The position numbers and the translations under genes are program-made. From the NCBI RefSeq assembly GCF_002939475.1, contig NZ_PKFQ01000001.1:5391001-5455000 (forward strand): a stretch of DNA of 64,000 nucleotides, written 5' to 3'. The DNA comes from Streptomyces cinnamoneus (GTDB lineage: Bacteria; Actinomycetota; Actinomycetes; Streptomycetales; Streptomycetaceae). Position 1 is the first letter of the stretch; every line of letters begins with the position of its first letter. Under the pieces are notes generated by a model, which worked only from the letters and a program-made list of their open reading frames with translations, searched no databases and was not told where the DNA came from. Shown piece after piece: positions 56,956 to 64,000 of this stretch.

Positions 56956-59900
56956 TCACGAGATCCCGAATTCCTTGCCGATGAGATCGAATATTTCGTC
57001 GTCGGTCGCGGAATCGACTTCCACGTCGACGTCATTGCTTCCGGAGTCCGTCCAGCGGGACAGCAGACTCTGGAGTCGTGCGGTGACCTCGGCACCGGCC
57101 GCGTCGCTCGGCGACAGGGCCGACAGCGCCGCTTCCAGCCTGGTCAGCTCGTCGAGCGCGGGCGGTGTCCGCTCGTCCCCGGCGAGCTCGGCCCGGATGT
57201 GCCCGGCGAGTGCCGCCGGAGTCGGGTAGTCGAAGATCACCGAGGCGGCGAAGCGCAGACCGGTCGCGGCGGCGAGCCGGTTGCGCAGCTCCACCGCGGT
57301 CAGGGAGTCGAAACCGATCTCCAGGAACCGCCGTGCCGGATCCACCGAAGCCGGCTTCGCGTGCCCCAGCACGGCCGCCACCTGGGCACGCACCGACTCC
57401 AGCACCGTACGCTCCTGTTCGGCCGGCGGCATGGACCGCAGCCGGGCGGCCAGCTCCTCCGCGGGCTCCACCGGAGTGACGGCCGCGGCCGGCAGGCCGC
57501 CCAGCAGCTCGCTCAACAGCGGGCTCGGCCGCAGCCCGGTGAACCGGGCCCCGAAGCCCGCCCACTCCACGTCGGCGATCATCACCGTCGTCTCCCCGGC
57601 CGCGAGCGACCGGCTCAGCGCGCCGACGGCCGCCTCCGGAGGCATGCCCGGCAGCAACCGCTGCCCCGCGCCCATGCCCGATCCGGCCCAGGCGCCCCAG
57701 GCCACGGAGGTGGCGGTGCGGCCTTGGGCGCGGCGTTGGTGGGCGAGGCCGTCGAGGTAGGCGTTGGCGGCGGCGTAGCTGGCCTGTCCGGCGTTGCCGA
57801 ACGTGGCGGCCGCCGAGGAGAAGAGGACGAAGGCGTCGAGGTCGCGGTCGCGGGTGAGTTCGTCGAGGTGGCGGGCGCCGTCGGCCTTGACGCGCATGAC
57901 CTCGCGGACCCGCTCCGGCGTCAGCGACTCCAGCACCCCGTCGTCCAGGACACCCGCGGTGTGCACGACCACCCGGAGGTCCGGGATCGTGCCGAGGAGC
58001 GAGGCGACCGCGTCCTTGTCCGCCACGTCGCACGCCACAGCCCGTACGCGGACCCCGGCACGCTCCAGTTCCCCGGCCAGCTCCCGCGCTCCCGGCGCAT
58101 CCGGCCCCCGCCGGCTGGTCAGCACCAGCTCCTCCACGCCCGTACCCGCCAGCCAGCGGGCGACGTGGCCACCCAGCGCACCGGTACCGCCGGTCACCAG
58201 CGCGGTACCCCCGAACCCGGGTGCGGCCGCGCCGTCCGGCACGGGGGTCGCCCGGCTCAGACGGCAGCCCCACACACCGGAGGAGCGGACCGCGACCTGG
58301 TCCTCACCCGTGGATCCGCCGAGCACCCGGCAGAGCAGCTCTCCGGCTCGTTCGTCCAGGCGCGCGGGCAGGTCGATCAGGCCGCCCCAGCGGTCGGGGT
58401 GCTCCAGCGCGATCACGCGGCCGAGGCCCCAGAGGGTCGTCTGGTCGGGGTCCACCGTGTCGTCGTCGGTGACGGCGACGGCGCCGCGGGTGACGCACCA
58501 CAGGGGTGCGTCGACGGTGGCCGCGCCGAGAGCCTGCACCAAGGAGACCGTGTCGACGACGGACAGGAGGGAGACCACGCCCGTGACCGGGGCGGCTCCG
58601 TCGTCCAGGAGCCGGTCCGGCTCCAGGTCCTTGAGCGTCGTGACGTGCGGGTGGGCGCCGACAGCGCGCAGGGCGGCGGCCACGTCGGCGTGCACCGACG
58701 GTTCCGGCTCACCGTCGCCGGTGACGACCAGCCAGGTGCCGGCCGGTGCCGGCGCCTCGGCAGCCGCCGCCGGGACCGGAGCCCAGCCGAGGCGGTAGCG
58801 CCAGGAATCGATGACCGACTGCTCCTGCCGGGCACGCCGCCAGGTCGAGAGCTCGGGGAGGAGAGCACTGAGCGGCTGGTCGGCGTCGATGCCCAGAGAG
58901 CCGAGGTCGCCGCGCTCGACGGCGTCCCAGAACGCGGCGTCGACGGCACTGCTGGCGGCTTCGGTGTCGGCGGCCGGCTCCAGCCAGAAGCGCTCCCGCT
59001 GGAAGGCGTACGTGGGGAGTTCGATGCGGGGGTGGGTGCCGGGGAAGACGGCGGTCCAGTCGACGTCGAGGCCGCGGACGTGGAGGTTGCCGAGGGCGGT
59101 GGTGACGGCGGTGGCTTCGGGGCGGTTGGGGCGGAGGGCGGTGATGCCGTCGCCGTCGGTGAGTGAGGTGAGGGTGCCGTCGGGCCCGAGTTCCAGGAAC
59201 GTCGCGACGCCGAGGTCACGGAGGTGGGCGAGCCCGTCGGCGAAGCGGACGGTTTCGCGGACGTGGCGGACCCAGTAGTGGGGGGTGCGCAGCTCGTCGT
59301 CGGCGAGGGTGCCGGTGAGGTTGGAGACGACGGGCAGGGTGGGTGCGTGGAAGGTGACCTCGTCGAGGACGGCGGCGAAGTCGTCCAGCATCGCGTCCAT
59401 ACGGGGGGAGTGGAACGCGTGGCTCACCCACAGGCGTCGCGTCTTGGCCCCCCGCGCGGCGAGTATCCCGGTGACGTCCTCCACCGCTTCCGCGTCACCC
59501 GAGATGACGGTGGATTCGGGCCCGTTGACGGCGGCGATGGCGACGTCGTCCGTCAGGAGGGGGAGGACGTCGTTTTCGGGGGCGGCGATGGAGGCCATGG
59601 CTCCGCCGGTGGGCAGGGCCTGCATGAGGCGGCCGCGGGCGGTGACGATTTTCGCTGCGTCGTCCAGTGACCACACGCCGGCCACGTACGCGGCGGCGAG
59701 TTCGCCGATGGAGTGGCCGAGGAGGTAGTCGGGCTTGACGCCCCAGGAGGAGACGAGGTGGAACAGCGCGACTTCGAGGGCGAAGAGTCCGGTCTGGGTG
59801 TAGAGGGTCTCGCCGAGGAGTTCGGCGTCCTCGCCCCACACGACGTCGGTCAGGGGCCGGTCGAGGTGACGGTTCAGCTGGGTGCAGACTTCGTCCCAGG

Positions 59901-62900
59901 CCGCGGCGAAGGCGGGGTACGCGTCGTAGAGCTCGCGTCCCATGCCGAGCCGCTGTGAGCCCTGCCCGGTGAAGAGCACGCCCAGCGCACCTGTCACCGG
60001 GACGCCGGCGGTCAGGTTCTCAAGTCCGGTGAGGAGTTCGTCGCGGTTGGTGCCGACGACCACCGCGCGGTGTGACAGTGCGGCACGGGTCGACACCAGC
60101 GACCAGCCGACGTCCGCAGGGTCCAGTTCCGGGTTGCGGTGCGCGAACGACCGGAGCCGGGCGGCCTGCGCCTGAAGCGCGACCTCGCTCTCTGCCGACA
60201 GCACCCAGGGCACGGCAGGCAGCTCACTCCGCTCCATGTCGGCCTCATCCCCGGTCGGTGCCTGCTCCAGCACGACGTGGGCGTTGGTGCCGCTCGCGCC
60301 GAACGAGGAGACACCGGCGCGCCGGGGCCCGCTCGTCTCCGGCCACTCCGTCCGCTCGGTCAGCAGCTCGACGGAGCCGGCGGTCCAGTCGACGTGCGGC
60401 GTGGGCTCGTCGACGTGCAAGGTCTGCGGGAGTACGCCGTGGCGCATGGCCATGACCATCTTGATGACGCCGGCGACGCCGGCGGCTGCCTGCGTGTGGC
60501 CGATGTTGGACTTGATCGAGCCGAGCAGCAGGGGCTGCTCGCGGTCCTGGCCGTACGTGGCGAGCAATGCCTGGGCCTCGATCGGGTCGCCCAGCGTCGT
60601 ACCGGTGCCGTGGGCCTCGACCGCGTCCACGTCCTGCGGCGCCAGGCCCGCACTTTCCAGAGCCTGCCGGATGACGCGCTGCTGGGAGGGACCGTTCGGG
60701 GCGGTCAGGCCGTTGGAGGCGCCGTCCTGGTTCACCGCGGAGCCCCGCACCACCGCCAGGACCTGATGGCCGTTGCGCTCGGCGTCGGACAGCCGCTCGA
60801 CGATCAGCATGCCGACGCCCTCGGCCCAGCCCGTACCGTCCGCACCGGCCCCGAAGGACTTGCAGCGGCCGTCGGTCGCGAGCCCGCCCTGCCGCGAGAA
60901 CTCCACGAAGATCTGAGGCGTCGACAGCACGGTCACGCCTCCCGCGAGCGCCAGGGAGCACTCGCCCCGCCGCAGCGACTCACACGCCAGGTGCAGCGCC
61001 ACCAGCGACGACGAGCACGCCGTGTCCACCGTCAGCGCCGGGCCCTCCAGGCCGAACGTGTAGGCCACGCGGCCCGAGGCCACGCTGCCCGCGGTGCCCG
61101 TCCCGAGGTAGCCCTCGGCGTCCTCCGGGACCTCGCGCAGCCAGGAGGCGTAGTCGTGGTACATCACGCCCGTGAAGACGCCGGTCCTGCTGCCCTTCAA
61201 CGAGTCGGGAGCGATGCCGGCGCGCTCGAACGCCTCCCAGGACGCCTCCAGCAGCAGCCGCTGCTGCGGGTCCATCGCCGCCGCCTCGCGCGGCGAGATG
61301 CCGAAGAAGCCCGCGTCGAACTCGGCCGCGTCGTAGAGGAACCCGCCGTCCAGGGTGGACGACGTGCCGGTGCCCCCCTTCGCCCCGGCCAAGGCCGCCA
61401 GGTCCCAGCCCCGGTCCGTCGGCAGGACGGACACGGCGTCGGAAGCCGAGTCCACGAACCGCCACAGGTCCTCGGGGGAGGCGATGCCGCCCGGGTAGCG
61501 GCAGCTCATGCCGACGATCACGATCGGGTCGTCGTCGAGCGCGGCCGGGGCCGTGCCCACGGCCGGGGCGACGCCGCCCCCGGTGCCCAGCGCCTCGGAC
61601 CGTACGTACTCCGCCAGGACGCGGGGAGTGGGGTAGTCGAAGACGGCGGTGGCGGGCAGCCGTACGCCGGTGGCGGCGCTGATGCGGTTGCGCAGTTCGA
61701 CGGCCGTGAGCGAGTCGAAGCCGATCTCCTGGAACGACCGCGACACCTCGACGGACTCCGCCGACACGTGACCGAGGACGGACGCCACCTGCTCCTGCAC
61801 CAGGCGCAGCACGTACTGCTGCTGTTCCGCCTCGGACCGGCCGGTCAGCTCGTGCCGCAGTCCGGCCGGCGTACCGCCGCCACTTTGGACGGCCCGGCGG
61901 ACCGGCGTTCCGACCAGGCCGCGCAGGACGGCCGGCAGGGTGCCGGCGGCCGCCTGCTCGCGCAGCGCGGGGAGGTTCAGCGGATCGGCCAGCACGACCG
62001 CCTCGCCGGTGGCCAGCGCCGCGTCGAAGAGCTCCAGCCCCTGCTCGTCGGTCAGGCTCATGCCGACCGACCGCGAGATCCGGGACAGCTGGACGTCGTC
62101 CAGGTCGGTGGTCAGTTCGCTGCGGTGTTCCCAGAAGCCCCAGGCGATGGAGGTGGCGGGGAGTCCGGTGGCGTGGCGGTGGGTGGCGAGGGCGTCGAGG
62201 GTGGCGTTGGCTGCGGCGTAGTTGGCTTGGCCTGCGTTGCCGAGGATGCCGGCGGCGGAGGAGAAGAGGATGAAGGCGTTGAGGTTGTGGTGGCGGGTGA
62301 GTTCGTGGAGGTGGCGGGCGGCGTTGGCTTTGGGGGCCATGACGTGGTGGAGGCGGTGGGTGTTGAGGGAGGTGAGGGTGGCGTCGTCGAGGGTGGCGGC
62401 GGTGTGGATGACGGTGCGTAGGTCGGGGAGGGAGGTGATGAGTGTGGTGAGGGCGTCGTGGTCGGTGATGTCGCAGGCTTGGATGCGGACGTGTGCGCCG
62501 AGGGTTTCGAGTTCGGTGCGTAGTTGGGTTGCGCCGGGTGCGGTGTCGCCGCGGCGGCTGACGAGGACGAGGTCGCGGACGTTGTGGTTGGTGATGAGGT
62601 GGCGGGCGATGAGGGTGCCCAGGGTGCCGGTGCCGCCGGTGATGAGGGTGGTGCCGGTGGTGAGGTCGGGGTCGTTGTGGCGGTGGGTTTTGACGAGTCG
62701 GGGGGTGAGGAGGGTTCCGGCTCGGAGGGCGAGTTGTGTTTCGCCTGTTGTTGTGGCGGTGGTGAGGTCGGGGAGGGGGGTGGTGGGGTCGTCGAGGTCG
62801 ATGAGGAGGATGCGGCCGGGGTTTTCGGTCTGTGCGGAGCGGGTCAGGCCCCATACGGCGGCGGCGTCGAGGTCGGGTATGTCTTCGCCGGGTAGGGCGG

Positions 62901-64000
62901 CGATTGCGTGGTGGGTGACGACGGCCAGGCGGGTGTGGGTGAAGCGCTGGTCGGTGAGCCATTGTTGTATGGCGGTGAGGACGTCGGCGGGGTTGTGGCC
63001 GTCGATGCGCACCCATGCGGGGGCGTCTGCGTCCGGGGCCAGGTCGGCGAGGTGTGTCAGTGCCGGTCCGTGCAGGTCGATACCGGTGCGCTCGATCCAC
63101 TCCATTCGGAACAACGCATCGACCACACCACCACGGGCGTCGTACAACTGCTGTGCCGTGACGGGGCGCAGGACCAGCGAGTCCACGGACAGGACCGGTT
63201 CGCCCGCGTCGTCGGCCACGCGAAGCGTGACCGCGTCGGCGCCCACAGGGGACAGCACCACGCGCAGCGACGTGGCGCCGACACCCTGAACGGCCACACC
63301 GGTCCAGGAGAACGGCAGGTAGGCCCGGCCGTCATCCGTGATCAGACCGCCCAGCCCGACGCCGTGCAGCGCGGCGTCGAGCAGCGCAGGATGCACCGCG
63401 CACCGGCCCGCGTCATCACGGGCCGCCTCCGGCACCGCGACCTCGACGAACACCTCGTCGCCGCGGCGCCACGCGGCCCGCAGGCCCCGGAACACCGGGC
63501 CGTACGTGTAACCGCGTTCCGCCAGGACGTCGTACACCCCGTCGGTCTCCACCCGCGTGGCGCCCGCAGGCGGCCACTCCTGAAGAGCACTCGGGGCGGC
63601 GTCGGCGACACCGAGCGACCCGGTCGCGTGCCGGAACCATTCGCCTTCGCCCCGACGGGCGTGGACGGACACCGAACGGCGCCCTTCCTCGTCGCCCCCC
63701 GCCACCGACACCTGGATCTCGACGGTGCCGCGCTCAGGCAGCACCAGTGGCCCCTCCAGCGTCAGCTCCTCGACCACGTCGCAGCCGAACCGCAGCCCCG
63801 CCTGCAGGGCGAGCTCCACGAAGCCCGTACCCGGGAAGATCACCACACCGGACACCGCATGCTCGGCGAGCCACGGCTGCCCGGCCAGGGACAGCGCACC
63901 GGTCAGCACGCCGCCCCCGGAGTCGGGCAGCGGCACCTCCGCACTCAGCAAGGGGTGATCGAAGCCCGCCGTCCCGGGGGCGACCCGGCTGGATGCCGCC
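56956..64000 (-). CDS. Modular type I polyketide synthase, 5' end outside window
   Basis: The C-terminal 2347 or so residues of a PKS protein whose start lies beyond the right edge. Visible order: DH-KR-ACP of one module, a complete KS-AT-KR-ACP module, then a C-terminal docking region ending TDDEIFDLIGKEFGIS. The reading frame is open to base 64000, and the sequence there (FDHPLLSAEVPLP) is the start of a DH, so the corresponding KS and AT are just outside. The stop TGA at 56956 overlaps a possible GTG start of the next gene. The acidic C-terminal helix should pair with the N-terminal helix of the 35573-56890 protein. The loading module and earlier extension modules must lie to the right. 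Confidence 0.95.
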   Translation of the reverse strand, partial: AASSRVAPGTAGFDHPLLSAEVPLPDSGGGVLTGALSLAGQPWLAEHAVSGVVIFPGTGFVELALQAGLRFGCDVVEELTLEGPLVLPERGTVEIQVSVAGGDEEGRRSVSVHARRGEGEWFRHATGSLGVADAAPSALQEWPPAGATRVETDGVYDVLAERGYTYGPVFRGLRAAWRRGDEVFVEVAVPEAARDDAGRCAVHPALLDAALHGVGLGGLITDDGRAYLPFSWTGVAVQGVGATSLRVVLSPVGADAVTLRVADDAGEPVLSVDSLVLRPVTAQQLYDARGGVVDALFRMEWIERTGIDLHGPALTHLADLAPDADAPAWVRIDGHNPADVLTAIQQWLTDQRFTHTRLAVVTHHAIAALPGEDIPDLDAAAVWGLTRSAQTENPGRILLIDLDDPTTPLPDLTTATTTGETQLALRAGTLLTPRLVKTHRHNDPDLTTGTTLITGGTGTLGTLIARHLITNHNVRDLVLVSRRGDTAPGATQLRTELETLGAHVRIQACDITDHDALTTLITSLPDLRTVIHTAATLDDATLTSLNTHRLHHVMAPKANAARHLHELTRHHNLNAFILFSSAAGILGNAGQANYAAANATLDALATHRHATGLPATSIAWGFWEHRSELTTDLDDVQLSRISRSVGMSLTDEQGLELFDAALATGEAVVLADPLNLPALREQAAAGTLPAVLRGLVGTPVRRAVQSGGGTPAGLRHELTGRSEAEQQQYVLRLVQEQVASVLGHVSAESVEVSRSFQEIGFDSLTAVELRNRISAATGVRLPATAVFDYPTPRVLAEYVRSEALGTGGGVAPAVGTAPAALDDDPIVIVGMSCRYPGGIASPEDLWRFVDSASDAVSVLPTDRGWDLAALAGAKGGTGTSSTLDGGFLYDAAEFDAGFFGISPREAAAMDPQQRLLLEASWEAFERAGIAPDSLKGSRTGVFTGVMYHDYASWLREVPEDAEGYLGTGTAGSVASGRVAYTFGLEGPALTVDTACSSSLVALHLACESLRRGECSLALAGGVTVLSTPQIFVEFSRQGGLATDGRCKSFGAGADGTGWAEGVGMLIVERLSDAERNGHQVLAVVRGSAVNQDGASNGLTAPNGPSQQRVIRQALESAGLAPQDVDAVEAHGTGTTLGDPIEAQALLATYGQDREQPLLLGSIKSNIGHTQAAAGVAGVIKMVMAMRHGVLPQTLHVDEPTPHVDWTAGSVELLTERTEWPETSGPRRAGVSSFGASGTNAHVVLEQAPTGDEADMERSELPAVPWVLSAESEVALQAQAARLRSFAHRNPELDPADVGWSLVSTRAALSHRAVVVGTNRDELLTGLENLTAGVPVTGALGVLFTGQGSQRLGMGRELYDAYPAFAAAWDEVCTQLNRHLDRPLTDVVWGEDAELLGETLYTQTGLFALEVALFHLVSSWGVKPDYLLGHSIGELAAAYVAGVWSLDDAAKIVTARGRLMQALPTGGAMASIAAPENDVLPLLTDDVAIAAVNGPESTVISGDAEAVEDVTGILAARGAKTRRLWVSHAFHSPRMDAMLDDFAAVLDEVTFHAPTLPVVSNLTGTLADDELRTPHYWVRHVRETVRFADGLAHLRDLGVATFLELGPDGTLTSLTDGDGITALRPNRPEATAVTTALGNLHVRGLDVDWTAVFPGTHPRIELPTYAFQRERFWLEPAADTEAASSAVDAAFWDAVERGDLGSLGIDADQPLSALLPELSTWRRARQEQSVIDSWRYRLGWAPVPAAAAEAPAPAGTWLVVTGDGEPEPSVHADVAAALRAVGAHPHVTTLKDLEPDRLLDDGAAPVTGVVSLLSVVDTVSLVQALGAATVDAPLWCVTRGAVAVTDDDTVDPDQTTLWGLGRVIALEHPDRWGGLIDLPARLDERAGELLCRVLGGSTGEDQVAVRSSGVWGCRLSRATPVPDGAAAPGFGGTALVTGGTGALGGHVARWLAGTGVEELVLTSRRGPDAPGARELAGELERAGVRVRAVACDVADKDAVASLLGTIPDLRVVVHTAGVLDDGVLESLTPERVREVMRVKADGARHLDELTRDRDLDAFVLFSSAAATFGNAGQASYAAANAYLDGLAHQRRAQGRTATSVAWGAWAGSGMGAGQRLLPGMPPEAAVGALSRSLAAGETTVMIADVEWAGFGARFTGLRPSPLLSELLGGLPAAAVTPVEPAEELAARLRSMPPAEQERTVLESVRAQVAAVLGHAKPASVDPARRFLEIGFDSLTAVELRNRLAAATGLRFAASVIFDYPTPAALAGHIRAELAGDERTPPALDELTRLEAALSALSPSDAAGAEVTARLQSLLSRWTDSGSNDVDVEVDSATDDEIFDLIGKEFGIS
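57190..61540 (-). other. PKS module: KS-AT(malonyl)-KR(B-type)-ACP
   Basis: A complete module. The KS has DTACSSS, the AT has GHSIGE (about 59710) and HAFHS (about 59410), hence malonyl-CoA. The KR has GVLDDGVLE and SYAAAN, so a B-type D-hydroxyl is expected. The ACP has IGFDSLTA. Its AT is nearly identical to those of the first two modules of the last protein. Confidence 0.88.
61545..64000 (-). other. Partial PKS module: DH-KR(B-type)-ACP
   Basis: Only the reductive part of this module is inside the window. The DH has HAVSGVVIFP, GYTYGPVF and LLDAALHG. The KR has LDDATL, a Leu where A-type enzymes have Trp, and NYAAAN. The ACP has IGFDSLTA. An E-alkene is expected; the extender unit is unknown because the AT is off the edge. 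Confidence 0.88.
62110..63168 (-). repeat. 1.06-kb KR cassette repeat, copy 2
   Basis: Second copy of the cassette at 52259-53317, here in the partial module at the right end. The sequences diverge immediately outside (DH side at 63169; post-KR side at 62109). A further block of roughly 120 bp in the two ACPs (about 51771-51890 and 61613-61730) is also almost identical. Confidence 0.88.

Noticed and set aside
60980..63100. A 706-codon frame on the same strand as the PKS, extremely rich in Arg, His and Pro
   Set aside because: It is an out-of-frame reading of the KR cassette; the correct frame has all KR motifs. The composition simply reflects ACC/CAC-rich codons read one base off.
1..64000. 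CRISPR arrays, tRNA or rRNA genes, insertion sequences and attachment sites
   Set aside because: None seen. The repeats found are PKS domain duplications or short tandem units, without spacers, transposase genes or terminal inverted repeats.

Overview
The window is very GC-rich actinomycete DNA with strong third-position G/C bias, GTG starts and purine-rich Shine-Dalgarno sites. It most likely comes from Streptomyces or a close relative. Its main content is the 3' half of a large cis-AT modular type I polyketide synthase (PKS) on the minus strand. A compact nine-gene metabolic operon on the plus strand converges on it.

Layout. (1) 1-1618, minus: the start of a beta-lactamase-fold serine hydrolase that runs off the left edge, a frameshifted remnant resembling DUF6545/MAB_1171c proteins, and a small hypothetical gene. 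(2) 1798-3240, minus: an APC-superfamily amino-acid permease, with a seven-unit, roughly 12-bp tandem array just upstream of its start. (3) 3241-3930: a divergent regulatory gap with no convincing gene. (4) 3931-12913, plus: nine tightly packed or overlapping genes. They encode an HMGL-like aldolase, a heme-oxygenase-fold protein, a class IV aminotransferase, an ATP-grasp ligase, an enolase-superfamily epimerase, an RraA-like protein, an EamA exporter, an M81/MlrC-like metallohydrolase and a nitroreductase. (5) 13002-13040: a strong hairpin between the convergent operons. (6) 13086-64000, minus: three PKS genes in collinear order (transcribed from right to left), holding eleven modules, the first cut by the right edge. 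Docking helices at the protein ends support the order: partial protein (56956-64000), then 35573-56890, then 13086-35525.

How it works together. Reading domains in transcription order gives: DH-KR-ACP (partial); AT(malonyl)-KR; AT(atypical VASH)-DH-KR; AT(methylmalonyl)-KR; AT(methylmalonyl)-DH-ER-KR; AT(methylmalonyl)-DH-KR; AT(malonyl)-KR of A type; AT(malonyl)-KR; AT(methylmalonyl)-KR; AT(methylmalonyl)-DH-KR with the catalytic Tyr changed to Phe; AT(malonyl)-degenerate DH-ACP. The last protein has no thioesterase and no C-terminal docking peptide. The last two modules are therefore predicted to leave a 3,5-dioxo-4-methyl thioester, which is suited to TE-independent 4-hydroxy-2-pyrone formation or to capture by an amine. 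This is inference.

The plus-strand operon combines C-C bond formation, transamination, ATP-dependent ligation, racemisation/epimerisation, hydrolysis and export. That is the logic of a small amino-acid or dipeptide natural-product pathway. It could be independent of the PKS or could supply a unit to it. I know of no characterised cluster with this exact gene set. It is the best candidate here for an undescribed system, and its product cannot be read from sequence alone.
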